NCBI GenBank assembly: GCA_013399115.1
Contig: VXAA01000906.1
Location: 165,515 to 229,514 of the forward strand
From: Anseranas semipalmata
Taxonomy: Eukaryota; Chordata; Aves; Anseriformes; Anseranatidae
Reading direction: 5' to 3'
DNA length: 64,000 nt
The notes beneath the pieces were generated by a model. That model saw nothing but the letters and a program-made list of their open reading frames with translations, was not told the origin of the DNA and searched no databases. Position 1 is the stretch's first letter. Every line of letters begins with the position of its first letter. A program made the translations under genes and the position numbers. Positions 25,196 through 37,010 of the stretch are shown here, one piece after another.

Positions 25196-25514
25196 CATGT
25201 ATAAATTTAGATTTCAGGATTCTTTCCTAAGCCACCCAAATCTCCTACTTCTGCCTGGTCTTTCTAAGCAAAACTTAAACATGGGGTAATTCCTTCTTTA
25301 ATCCTGGAATTCATCTGTGCCAAGTTATAACTTTTTTAGTGGGGTGTGAGTGGGGAAGAGACCTACGTTAGTTATTGGTCTCGTTGCTGATGCAATATTA
25401 AATTACACAAAAGATGAGCAAAGTGGGCCATGCAAGCCTGCTCAGAGGTACTTGTTTCTCTAAAAAGACTTCATCCATATCGATAGGTCTGGTGGATAGG
25501 GGAGAAGGCCAATA
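25196..25514. other. Non-coding stretch, nothing recognised
   Basis: AT-leaning unique sequence with no motif cluster or repeat that I can identify. Confidence 0.55.
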
Positions 25515-25660
25515 TCCTCAATTTAAGGATAGGAAGCTACTGAGCAGGTATTAAGTGTCTCGACCAAGGCCTTACAAGCAAAAAGTGGCAGGAACAGGAA
25601 AGTGATGGCAAAACAACCTGATTTCAGGCTGTAGTAGAGCGCTATAGCTAATAGCATGGC
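25515..25660 (-). mobile_element. MIR SINE relic (reverse)
   Basis: The order of landmarks follows the reverse complement of MIR: an aggaagctactgagca-like segment, then ttaagtgtctcgaccaagg (MIR ttaagtgacttgcccaagg), aaaagtggcaggaacagg (agtaagtggcagagccggg), a ctgatttcaggctg segment, and gtagtagagcgctatagcta (gtgctcttaaccactatgct). Divergence is high, as expected for an element active before birds and mammals split. Confidence 0.6.
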
Positions 25661-26059
25661 CTTGATAGCTTTTAACTAAATGAACCCTGCTCAGGCAGCT
25701 TGTTTTGATGTTTCTTCTGTCCATTTTAATTTTTTCAAGTGTATTTTATCCCTCCACCTTTCCGTCTGGAAATACGGTTTGTGAGAACTTGAATACTAAG
25801 TTTTATGAGGTAAGAGAAACCACCGGTGTGTCCGTATGGCAAGACATAATGGCACACCATTAATGCGTGGGTGGATGGAGCGTGCTGTAGCTCTGGAGTG
25901 GCTGCATCGCTCGCGAGTGCCAGGCTGGGAATGCCTTGCGCAGGCAGAGCTCGCCACGTGAGTGCCCATCCAGCCCCATGTCTGTTAGTCATGAGGATCT
26001 CTAAGGGGTTAATGCATGGTAGGCAGTGCACTGATGAACCTGTTTGATAACATCCCTTG
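25661..26059. other. Non-coding stretch, nothing recognised
   Basis: A GC-richer patch at 25850-25980 keeps a chance frame open on the minus strand. No domain is seen. Confidence 0.55.
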
Positions 26060-26440
26060 CCCTGGGTTCCACGGAGGAAGCCTTTTTCCTTTCTGTTGAT
26101 AAATATAATGAAATGGAACTTGCGAATTTAAGCAGGTGATTTACAGCAATCGGCACATCATTTTGAGTGCTTGTAGTGCAGCTGGTTATGAAATGTTAGA
26201 CCAAGTATGAAACCAGGTTATATGTTCAGAAACACTTTCAGCAATGCTTTAGCGTATGCTCAAAAAGCCATAAATAACTTCTGAAACAACTGTTGACTGC
26301 TCTGTGTAGTCAGTAGCTGAGGGATTCTCCTTTTCTTTCACCAAACTAACTATAATGCTTCAATGGCTGTTGAAGATGGGGTGTTAGTTTTGCCAACAAA
26401 TTTGCATTAATCACAGTAGAAAATGGGCTTAAGTTACCTT
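26060..26440. promoter_or_regulatory. Candidate conserved non-coding element
   Basis: Unique AT-rich block: gaatttaagcaggtgatttacag, ccataaataacttc, aactataatgcttcaatgg and aaatttgcattaatcacag, the last an octamer-like/homeodomain pair near 26398-26416. Called by texture only. Confidence 0.35.
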
Positions 26441-27689
26441 TAGTCATGTGTCTTTGCAGGCTGCATCTGCCTCTAGACCCTTGTCATAATTTTTTATCAA
26501 CTCTTCCAGGATGGAGATGACTATATATTCTACATCTGAACCTGAACTGCTGGGAAGAGGTCCCAGTTTGCTGATCTGCTGCAGGCTTTTTCTGTAGCCA
26601 GGAATGACATCCTAGCTGGCCATGCTAGCTAGGCTCTTTTGGGGAGGGAAAGTATAACTCAATTTCAGCTCAATGAATGTGTACTAATTTTAGCTCGTCT
26701 TCTGCTGTTTTATACCAGCAGAAGGTTGCCTGGCATGTGTATTTCCTTCTATAATTATTTTTGGAACTAGTATTACGATTATTCATCTGTATCTGCTCTG
26801 AGACAGAGTTTCCTCTTTAGACCTATGGGCTGCACTTGTTTTATTCAGAAAGAAGTTCCTCCTTCAGACCAAAGGCTATTCTAGATGTTGGTATTTCTAA
26901 GCAGTTCACCCTCAAAATTGCTGGAGTGTACCTTCGTGTTGTAACCTTTCAATATTTAATCTGACCTTGTTTGATTTGGAGGAAGTGTCTTTATTAGCCA
27001 TTGTTTGCTCAGTACTCTGACAATACAGGCACTTCGCTAGTGTTAAGTATTTGTTTTGGTAATATTTGTTTTTTTATTACATCAGACAAAGGCCCGAAGC
27101 TTATTACCCCTGGACGGCAGCCTACGCAATACACAGCCGTAGTCTTGCTGTTGCTTTGGCTCCAGTGGTAGATCCTGTTGTTCTGGCAGTTTAGGAACAG
27201 TTGTCGTGGCTGGTGGTGCTGATGGCGCTCAGCGGGGCGCGGGTGAGTCTGGAAACACGCGCAGCACTTGGTGTGGACTTTGTGCTGCAGCTGGAGGAGC
27301 AGCCAGAGGAGGCACTGCCCTGTCTCGGAGGAGAGCTCATCTCTTGGGTACACGGGCTGCTTTGTCCTTGCTCTGAAGGCATCCCCCTCCTGCAGCTGCA
27401 CGGCACTGGCTGCCTGCTTTGCAGCAGAGGTGCCGAGGAGCTGGGAAGGTGGAGGTTTCAGCTCGGGCTTTGTTAGCTGGAGCTTGGTCCCGGCTAGCGT
27501 GGCAAGGGCTGCAGCCAGGCCAGTGTGCCCGGGCATGAAGCAGGAGTCGGAGACTTCACGGATTTTGTTCTGCACATGCTTTGCCGATGGCGTATTAGTG
27601 ATTCAGCTGTCGTGCCAGCCTAATGACACTGTATTGCCATTTTGTGAACTCCGCTGTGCAGACAGGAGCTTGTTAGTTTCTGCAAGGAT
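26441..27689. other. Non-coding stretch with a GC-rich core
   Basis: Between 27100 and 27580 the sequence is GC-rich and open in several frames. The longest is 188 codons on the minus strand at 27009-27575, opposed by 91- and 158-codon frames on the plus strand. None has a recognisable motif, so I do not call a gene. Confidence 0.55.
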
Positions 27690-28010
27690 TTACTTTTTTC
27701 CCAGACCCATCACTTGTTTTATAAAGCTATCACGTACCATTTAAATACTTACCGCTGTTCTACAGTCTTTTTACAGTACTTTTTGCTCTGATATATTGCA
27801 AAATAGTCCATGTTAAATCCAGGGCAATAATGATTCAATATCAATCATTATTATAATTTTTTTGCTTCGATCTTTTGGTGCAATGGTATTTCAGTGCAGT
27901 CTGACATAAGAATTCATCTTTAAGGGATGGACTGTCATTATTTTTTCATTATTTACTTTATTCTTGGAATGCTCACATCGATTTTTTCAGATCACTTGCA
28001 GTATTAGAAT
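27690..28010. promoter_or_regulatory. Candidate conserved non-coding element
   Basis: Very AT-rich and unique, with ataatgattcaatatcaatcattatt around 27825-27850 (overlapping TAAT/ATTA and ATCAAT cores) and ttcattatttacttt downstream. No repeat match. Confidence 0.35.
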
Positions 28011-30130
28011 GAGTAAATAGGGCAAGTGGGAAAACGTGCTGCGTAGAAGAGCTCCACGGTGGGAAAGCAAATCAAGCCTGATAATATTTTTCTGTTACGG
28101 TGTATTTTCTGTGTCATGTCCTTACTGTTTTTAGGTTGTTCAGTTTTCTCCTTTCCCCTAATTCTACTTTTTGCTCAAATGAATCATGAGGCTGCATTCT
28201 AGATTCTCTTGCTAAGATTTATTAAAGTGACAAGTGTTTTCTGAGGGCCAGAGAAATATAGGCCCAAGTTGAGAATGTATAAAAGTCACTAATCTTGACA
28301 TTAAAAATGCCCAGTGCCTGTTCTTGACAGCGTATCTGCGTGCGTTTTCTGCAGAGGTTTCTTTACCAGTCCAAATGGCTGCACAAGCGAAATCTCATCA
28401 GTGATGGGGTACAGCAAGGAAACATTCAGCACTTCTGGTTTAACCCTCACTCCAAGGTATTGCGCACCGGTTTAAAAATGTGAAAATGGCACTTAGGGTG
28501 CAACACTATGGAAAACAGGCCAGGAATTATCCTCAGATCTTCAGCCACAGAGCCTGCCTCTAGGTGTGCTGTTTGCCACTCAAGCAGGGCACCTGGTGGT
28601 AAGCCATAGGCATCTATCTCGGGTCCCCTGTCTGATGACAGCAGGCAGTAGGTGACACTGTTAACCAGGTCTCTTGCACTGCAAATGCCTGCGTTGGAAG
28701 ATGGATGATATACTTGCTGGGAATCTGTCTGCCTGCACCTTTCTGTAAATGGAGGTCATGGCCATAGACAGAAGATGCTGGGCACCAGCAACACTTTGCA
28801 AGGGCTAGCTTTCCACATTTTCAGAAAGCCTCTTTAAGGGTCGGAAATTGTTTCGGCATCACAGTTAAAATGCATGTGGTCCCTGTTCTTATGACAGTGC
28901 TATAGGAAAGCAGCCTTCCTATATAGCCTTCAGGCTTTAGATGCCTGACTTTTGTATTTGACACAAGACTGTGGATGCACTTGGAAAATTACCAAATGTA
29001 AGGCTAAACCCTGGGACAGATGAAATGGTGGGAGCCCCCCAGTGTGATGGAGTCACGGGGACCCAGCTGGGATGCTTGTCAGCTAAATATCCTCCGAGGC
29101 TGGAGCGGCAGATCTGGGCTATGTGGGACTCTGTGCCTTGGAAAGGGCCCTGCTGGAGGCAGCAGCGCGAGGCTGACCAGCAGGCATCCTGCGGGCTCGG
29201 AGGAGCCGATCGCACTGCACGTGAAGCTTGAGCGAATAGCTTGCTGCAGCTTTTGGTTAGGCATAATGTCTACAGAGCCTGCTGTCTCAGAGAAACAAGC
29301 CCAACAAAAAGAGAGTTCGCACTGTGGCTTTGTGAACATCAGATGGGGGAAGACGCATTCCGTGCCAGGGACGAGGCAGCCGGTCCGGCGTGCTGTGCCA
29401 AAGACGGCTGGAACGCGCCCGGCCTCAAGCCGTGCTGGCAGGGAGGCTGCCTGGTGCGCACCAGTTCCCTCACGAACTGCCCCCCCAAAATGCCTGGGAA
29501 AGGAGGACGAGAAGGATGCAGAATAATTGCTACTTGGCAGGTACTAACGAACACCTTTTTAGCTCTGTTATGGGTTTCACGCAACCAAATCCCTGCGAGT
29601 GAAATCTAAATGCTTTTTATTTTAGAAACGCGTAGGAGTTCAGCAGACACTCAGACCAGGTTAGGGTGTGAGACCTTCAGAATGAGAAGGGGGTGCTCTG
29701 GGGGGCTGCACAAAGACGGACAGGTCCAGGTGAGAGGAGCTCGTCCCCTGTAGCAGAGGCGATCAGCGGGTAGCTGTAGAACGGAAAATCAGTTCTAAAA
29801 TAAACTGCTTGGAGTGAGTGTGAAGTTCATTGAAGGAAAGCCAGCTTTGGCAAGGAAAAAGGCTAGACAGTGGCTCTCATTTTGGAGTTAGTATTTTGTT
29901 TTCTTGTGTTGCTTGTGCTTTACCTGGTGCAAACAGCCATGTTGTTCCTGCTGGTAGATCATTCACGTTGCATCCACAGCTGCATTTTTCTGTGCCCTGA
30001 AGTGAAAGGCACGTGACACCTCTGACCAAGCCTTGCCAGTAGCTGCTGTTGGTCAGCACCTAGTTTTTGTTCCTGTGCTGCATTTCATTGTCCAGTGCAG
30101 TATAAACTTTTGTTCTGATACTTTATCACA
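28011..30130. other. Non-coding stretch, GC-rich in its second half
   Basis: From 28970 to 29530 frames of up to 168 codons are open on both strands without domain signatures. A short ctcaagcagggcacctgg near 28578 echoes CR1 but is too small to call. Confidence 0.5.
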
Positions 30131-30205
30131 TAATTAGGTGGCAAGCGGTAGCGCACTGGACAGCCACTGATGTTCAGCTGGGGGTTCTGGGTTATTTCGA
30201 CAGCT
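30131..30205 (+). repeat. tRNA-like relic (decayed tRNA pseudogene or tRNA-derived SINE head)
   Basis: ggtggcaagcggtagcgcac is strongly reminiscent of a tRNA D-arm with box A (TGGC..AGCGGTAGCGC). It is followed by ctggac...gttcag, which can pair as a six-base anticodon-like stem around a 10-base loop, and then gggttctgggttatttcgac at the position of the T-arm and box B. The T-stem is largely broken and no acceptor stem or CCA is evident, so it cannot be a working tRNA. It may be the head of an old SINE; no tail was identified. Confidence 0.4.
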
Positions 30206-30942
30206 TTCTTGCTTTTTCAGGAGTCATGTGATCAATAAAAGGGAAATACCTTTTTGATCAAGTTTGTGAGATTCCTTTTGACTTGAATAAAATCAGGACT
30301 CAGTTGTGGTAGTTGAATATACAATACAGCTAAAAGTACGAAGGCTTCAAACTCTAAAATGCTATATGTGCTGTAAGTAGTTTGTGCAAAGATAACTTCA
30401 AAAATCCTGTGCACAACACCAGTTTCTTAGCTATTTTTATTACCATAAGCCTACCCTTTTCATAGACAAGAAAATCGCTGAACCTTCCATATGGGTTCAA
30501 TGCCAAGAATAGTAACAGGGAAGAAGCCTTACAGTGTATTTATACGTTCACGTCATTCATTTGCGTAAATGCTTGTAGAAGCTGCTTTGATTTATATGGC
30601 CAGCAGATGTTGGAGCTTGAAGCACCTGCTAAGAAAAGCAGATTCTTTATAGCCGTGGCCTAGCCCCGTCTCCATGGGCTTTTATTTTTCCCCTGGCCTC
30701 CTTGCTGTGGCCCAGCGGTATCTGTGCGATTAGTTCATTTGTGCAGGCAGCGTCTGTGGTGGGTCTTGGATGCTCTGTTGTGTGTTTCTGCCAGGCCTGC
30801 TTTGATAATGCAGCCAAGCCACTGCTGGTGGAAATGTGAAAAATGCCAGAAGCTTCTTTTTCTGTGTGTACAAAATCAGCCCAGGAGGCCTGTGACATGA
30901 AGAAAGCATAACTCGTTCTACTATACTGCTTATAAAAACAGC
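30206..30942. other. Non-coding stretch, nothing firm
   Basis: AT-rich to 30600, then mixed. cctttttgatcaag and similar motifs occur, but no cluster is convincing. Confidence 0.5.
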
Positions 30943-30965
30943 AAAAAAAAAAAAAAAAAAAAAAA
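30943..30965 (+). repeat. Poly(A) tract, 23 bases
   Basis: Longest homopolymer in the window, followed by cccaaccccaaaataaataaatgag. It could be the tail of a lost retrocopy, but no target-site duplication or coding relic is visible upstream. Confidence 0.9.
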
Positions 30966-33439
30966 CCCAACCCCAAAATAAATAAATGAGGCTTACTAGC
31001 AACACCTAGACACTGCTGCAGCTCAAAAGCAGAGCCTTGTATTGTGCTGGTTTGATACTGGCCAAAAAAGTCCTGTTAAGAAACTATGGAGAAACAGCTG
31101 AATTAGTACTAAACAAACTGTTTGCTCTAGGGTTTTTCTTCCACCCATCACTGTCGGGAAACATTAAAAACAGCGAGCCCTCCTGCCCGCTATTTCTATA
31201 AACTGATGTTCCAGCCACGCTGCCCAGAATTTCAGTGAAATCACACTGGGTTAGTTCCCATGTATTTGGACACACAGTAATAAAAACAATCTATTGCTTG
31301 TAGCTGCTCTCCTGCCATTATAACCGCTGTTGATCTTGCCTGTGCCATCCCTGGCTTTCCAAATAGATGCACAGCAGATGTGGAGTGAGCAGGCCAGGAT
31401 TTCAAGTTTGACACCAGGCACCAGCAAGCTGAGTGTTTCTGTGGATGATGGTGAATCTGCCTGTAGCAGCCTTTTGTATCCCTCCTAGCGCAAATCTGCT
31501 GCGTATGAATCAGAATGGGCGATATGATATATACCTTGATGGCCAGTTGTCAGGCAGTTCATGGGATAGAGGATGAGCCTGGCTTGAAAAATGCCACCTG
31601 CTGCTGGGAACAGCCTCTGATAGCTGACCAAGACCTGCACAGAGGGGTGGTGGCCTCTTCCTTAACCTGAAGAGCAGTCTGCGCTCCCCGAAGGGAAAAG
31701 TCAGATGCGGTAGGCAGGGCACTGCTGGCGTACAGGCTGCTGGAGCAGCCGTCATCTCGGTGAGGTGAGGCTGGTTGGGCTTGCACCAGGGAAGCTGAGC
31801 AGCAGGTGCCTCCTGGAACAACAGCGAGACCTTTGCAATGACTGAGTCACGGTTTCTTCCATGGACAACTCCACGCAGGTGCTTGCTAATCTTCCGTGTG
31901 AGGAGCGGTGCCTCATTGGAGTCCTTGGTTTGCATAGAGGAGTACAGTTTAAGCCTGCATGGATGATGAATGCAACAGAAACGTAGTAATGATGCTCGCC
32001 TACCTTCGAAATCACAGCACAGCTCACACATCCACTGATAAGTCATTTGATTCAGTTAGAAATCTCTAAATTATATTTAGATCAAAGTTATTCTTGTCGT
32101 AACAGTTTTTAATATTATGATTATTCTGTCAAGGACAGACATTTCAGTGGTAAGGGGATACATCATATCAATTAGTTAATGATGTAGTCTTGTCTAGCCA
32201 ATTTTTTTTAAAGTTGGAGAGCACTAAAGGAAGTGACATAGTTTGGGATCTTGACTGATAATGCATGATCCTTGACCTCGTTTAATTGCAGCAGTAACTG
32301 ATCTTAAACACACTGTTTCTCTTAGCTCCTAAATGACTTTTGTAGTATCTGTTTGAAGAGCCAGAGTCTTCTGCCACTGCTGTTTACAGCTTGCTTGTAT
32401 AGCTTGACACTCAGTTTATTAAGGCCTACATGAGACATAGCATTTTAAGAAGTGACTCAGGTAAGCAGCAGATGTGTGCAGGTTTCTTGCAGCTCTTGGG
32501 ATTACGCTCCATGCAAAGAGGAGATGACGAACAAGCGGAGGTGTGAGGCTCCTCTATGGAGTACACAGACCAGGACAGAAGAGCTCGGGCTGGAGGGCAA
32601 AGCCTGGAAGCGGGTCTCAGCAGAGCTACCCGTAGGGTGGCGGGTCAGGGCCGAGTGCCATGGTGCTTCTGCACCGTGCCCTGGCATCGACCGCAGCAGG
32701 TACAGAATTCGCCCCAGCGTAGGAGGTGGCCTCTCTAAAGGTTACGCTGCCCTGCTGTTACCCGAGGGAGGGTGAGCCCGGGTTATCGTGCCAGAGACGT
32801 GGCAGGTATTGCGAGGTTAGCCACACAGTTCTCCAGCTATTTGCAGCAATAATAGCTCTTTCACCTAGTCTGAAACGAAGTCCTCTCCAGTTTCGAGAGA
32901 GGCTTCTCTTAGCCTTCACCTGACCATCCCCGCTAGGCAGCCTGCAGGTTGGAATGGAGGGCTGTTTGTCAGGACATAGCTTTGTTGTTTTTCCTGCTGT
33001 CTGGCCTGCCAGACAGGGAGAAGCGGTAGAGACAGTCTGTGCTGTAGGGTGGAAAAGGGAACGGGGCATTTGTTTTGTTCAGCAAGCTGGCACACTGTCC
33101 TGGCAGCAGCCAGCTCTTCGGAAGGTGTTCTTTGGCTTCCCTCTACCTCATTCACTAAAGCACTCTCATTTGAACGCTGACCAAGCCTGATTCTTAGAGC
33201 TAAGCATTTCATCTTGTGTTTGGCATTAAGCTGCGGCTCTAATGCGAGACATGTCAAAGAATTGCCTGCTCTGCTGCCTTATAACGGAGTCTCCTGGTGA
33301 GTTGGGATGGCCTGGCCCCAGGGCAGCTCAGAAGGGGGTGAACTATGGGGAAGAAGATGGAGGAAGAACAGGGCAGGTAGGAGCCGTGTGTAACTGAAGT
33401 CAGACGAAACCTCTTAATCAGAGGTGACACTCGTTTATG
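30966..33439. other. Non-coding stretch, nothing recognised
   Basis: The 178-codon minus-strand frame at 31510-32046 lies in stop-poor GC-rich sequence with other open frames across it and has no known motif. An AT-rich patch at 32080-32340 has TAAT-type motifs but little density. Confidence 0.5.
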
Positions 33440-33570
33440 CTGCTGTAGTTTGTTAGTGTTAAATTAATGTAGGCCATCTATTGCTGACTGAATGGGCATA
33501 TCACTCCTCATTAAAGTCATCCCTAATTTGGGGCAAAGTTCTCTCCTCCTTAACCAAATAAAAGTCTCAC
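33440..33570. promoter_or_regulatory. Candidate conserved non-coding element (short)
   Basis: gttaaattaatgtaggcc, cctcattaaagtcatccctaattt and ccaaataaaag lie within 130 bases of unique sequence between GC-richer flanks. Confidence 0.3.
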
Positions 33571-36500
33571 TGACGTGAAGTGAGATGCAGTCTGGATGGA
33601 GGATTGCGTGTAGAAGTAGGCCTGGTTGTAGATGACAAACTCGGCTTCAAAAGGTAGCATTGTGAGTGCAAAATAAGCAGAAGTGACTTGGGAGTCAGCG
33701 TGGCTGAGGATCAATACGCTGTGTCATGGTGATGTAAAAAAATAAAAATGAATCCCTCAACAGTAGAAGCAATAATTACACAGTACCAGCACAAAAGCGT
33801 GTGAGGAGGGGCCAGCCCATCACATGCAAATTACCCCACGGGACTGCTGAGGTAGGAAAATAAATCCCCTTGCTCAGCTGGCAGAGGAACCAGCGCATGG
33901 GGAGCAGCTCTGAGGCAGTGTGTCGGGCTGAGGACCGAAGAACAGGTACAGCATGGAGCCACACGGGCTCGGGTGGCGACGAGGGAAGAGAGGGATCCGC
34001 TCTGTGCAGAGATGGTCCTTCTGATGGGCCCTGCTTTGCTTCACCCAGGTTGCTCCTGGAGCAGAGCACAAAAGTAACTGCGGAGATTTAGGTTGGAGAG
34101 GCTCTGGCGGCCTGCTGGAGCCTTACAAACACATTACAGCCCCTTCCTGCTTGAAAGGAAGAGAAGGCATAGGGCCTGATGAATAGAGGATGTGCTACCT
34201 CTAGAAATGAGTCGTTACACCTTAAAATTACAAGGTTGGAAACTGAAATCACGTCCCCTTTAAAAAAAAAAGATGAGGAGAGGTGAGGGGTGATCAGACT
34301 TGAAACAGTAAGGTGAATTTAATCACGTATCTACAATACAGCTCTAAGGGACAAAATGCTGAGGAAGAAGGTTTGAGATATTATTTAACTTCTTTAATGA
34401 TCTTGAAAGGTAGTAGGCAGTACATTAATGAACTGATAATAAATTAGGAGGAGCTTTGGATAGATAAATGATAAAAAAGAGGCATTGATTTCTTAATACA
34501 GAAAGAATAGCAAAATGAATTTCAAGCAATCACTGCTGAAGACGGTTGTGAATGCCAGAAATTTTGAATATTGAAGAGGTGCTTCTCTAATACACTGGGT
34601 ATTCTGGCTGCATTGATGTTTGACGGTAAAGGTGGTTTTTTTTTGCTCAAAATTGTTCTCCTAGAAAGTGACAGAAGCACCACTCCTATTCTTAAATGCT
34701 TGTTGGCAGTATTTCTTTCATAACCACCAGTTTTCCCAAGCAGCTTTACTTAGTCTGTGGTCTGTGAACCATCAATATATTTCTAGTATGATTTCCTAAG
34801 TATGTTTACAAAATGTTCTCCAGAAATTAGCCAGCCTTTTCCTGGTCGCATCTGTGCATTCCCCCAGAGCTGGGCCATGAAATTAAGGGAAGGCTGATCA
34901 GTGATTATGGAGCATTTGCCCAACTACCTGTTTGACTGCATCTGAAAGATACTGCGGCAGCTTTGCACAAGATAGTCTGTAATCCCCTCCAGTAAATGAA
35001 GAAATCCGTAGTTGTTTCAGTTAAGGAAAATGCACCTCACAATTAGAGGGCTGGCAGCATAACCCTGATTGCCAGGCCAGTTGTGAGAAGTAGTCCCTGG
35101 GCTCAAGCACTTGAAGCGTGAGGCTGAATCTGAAGCAAGGAACGTCAGTGCCCCAGCGTGCAGCCGCGTAGTGCGGCACGGAGGAGCTGTTGGCTTGCCT
35201 CGGGCCGCTTAGGATGCCGGCGGTGTAAAGTGCTCCTTTCACTGAAAACTGTTAGCTCCTGATAATATAAAGAAATCTTTGATAATCTTTTACTTCTGTG
35301 TAGGAATCCTGGCAGTCATTTTGTTCGGAGATGGAGCAGTAAATATTTTCTGAAGCTCTAGGCAAGCTAAAAACATATCAACCTTTTTATTCGGCATTTA
35401 TCGAAAAGTAAGGTGCTTCTTACTAAGTGCCATAGAAACAAGGTTGATAATTAATAGTGAACAGGAAATATAGCTAATGTTTTATGTCTACTTAGGGAAG
35501 ACCCAGGACCTGCTGTCTGAGGTTTTGGGTGCAGCACCAAGCAGCTGGCATCTAACCCAGGCAGATACTGATGTCCTCACCGAAGCACAGAGCGTGGGCA
35601 AAGGACTCCCAGGAGAAGCTGTGTTTCTTGCAGGCCTCAGCTGCAGTCGTGGCTCCTGGAGACATTGATAACATCAGCTGATTAAATGAAAGCTGCTGCT
35701 CAGCACAGCCCGTGGAGCTGTGGTACCACTGCTGGCTCTTTGTGCTGGTAACTCCCACTAAGTTGGGTCTCCTGTAGCTCTCCGGGTTGCCCCAGCCCTG
35801 ACCCTGCTGCCTCGGGGGGCTCCTGGGGAGCCTTGTCCCTTGGAGGTGCTCGGGGGGACCCTGTCTCCCCTGCTGCAGGACAGCACCGCTTCCCCAGCAG
35901 CCAGAGGCATGCCTTTGCCCTGGGGCAGGAGCGGCTGCAGGTTGGTGGAACCACAGGTGTTCTGACCAGGGAAACAACTTTTTTTCCTTGAATGGGAGAT
36001 AAACTTTGTCCTTCGGTAATTCCAGGTCTCAAGATGTTTTCTGACTGCAGTAGAAGTGGTCCTAGAGGGAGTTAAACTACATTGCTGGGACTTGGGGCAG
36101 TGTGCATGTGGTTTTCACCATAAAAATACATCTGAAGACCAACCTTGTCACACCCCAAATATGAGATGACTGGTGTATCTGCTGATTTCTGTGATCAGTG
36201 AGTCTTTAGAGGACTGAACCAGGACCGGCAGCCAGGGGTTTGTGCACGTGTATCTTCAACATTTATTTGTATGGGGGCAAAATCAGTGTAGAAAATCCTT
36301 CAGTTCAACCCCAAGATTTTAAGGCCCCCCCCCNGCAAGCTGTCCTGCAGTGATGGCTTCCCACTGCTGCTTGTTGGTTGGTTGCACTGAACTTCTGCCT
36401 GGGTACTTGTTTTGAAAATGTTTTGAGGAGGTGGGGACTTTGAATTTTGTACAGTGTCCCATTGGTATCCTTTGGGCACAGCCACTTGTCAATCAGCGAA

Positions 36501-36719
36501 GTATACGATACCTGTGATACACAATACATAGTCCACAGGTAGTGATATGGAAAGCAGCAAATGTCCATAGAAAATGTGGACCAAAAGCACTGTTATCAGG
36601 CTCTGATTAGAGATCTCTGACATCCTCACCTACGAGGTTAGGTCTTCAGTGAAAGATGTGTTTCTGAGCGCTTGTGCCATATGAAAGTGCCATTTTTTAA
36701 ATCCAGACTTAATACTTTC
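33571..36719. other. Non-coding stretch with an assembly ambiguity
   Basis: The region 34260-34600 is AT-rich with acattaatgaactgataataaatt. From 35500 to 35960 it is GC-rich with chance frames. The single N of the window, at 36334, ends a run of nine C and is a sequencing uncertainty in a homopolymer. Confidence 0.5.
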
Positions 36720-37010
36720 CCTTCTGAATAAATAGGTTAAATGTGCAATGTTAATTTGAGAGGGCTGTAGCAGTAAGAGGCAATTGCATACAATTGGAAA
36801 GAAATATTTACGGTCAGTTTAGCAGGATCAGCTATCAGATGACCTCTGACATCCAGCATAATCTACTAAAGAGCTAATTAGCTGTAAAAGTAGGTGACAA
36901 GTCAATTGCATCAGCACAAAGGATAAATTTGTCTTTTTGGGTTTCGCTGATAATAAAGTCTGCTGGAAACAGATAGGCAGAGAGCCACCTGTGTGTGAAC
37001 AGCAAACTTG
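36720..37010. promoter_or_regulatory. Candidate conserved non-coding element with a homeodomain palindrome
   Basis: Unique block with gcaattgcatacaattgg, ctatcagatgacc, the perfect 12-base palindrome agctaattagct (36872-36883), caattgcatcagcacaaagg (possible POU and SOX cores together) and gctgataataaag. Among the best enhancer-like blocks by eye; conservation not measured. Confidence 0.45.

Noticed and set aside
27009..27575. 188-codon minus-strand open frame
   Set aside because: GC-rich, stop-poor DNA with 91- and 158-codon frames open on the opposite strand; no domain, no clear exon borders.
28578..28600. ctcaagcagggcacctgg as CR1
   Set aside because: Under 25 matching bases and no flanking CR1 sequence.
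29020..29526. 168-codon plus-strand open frame
   Set aside because: Multiple overlapping frames on both strands in a GC-rich stretch; expected by chance.
31510..32046. 178-codon minus-strand open frame
   Set aside because: Other phases are open across the same DNA and the product resembles no family I know.
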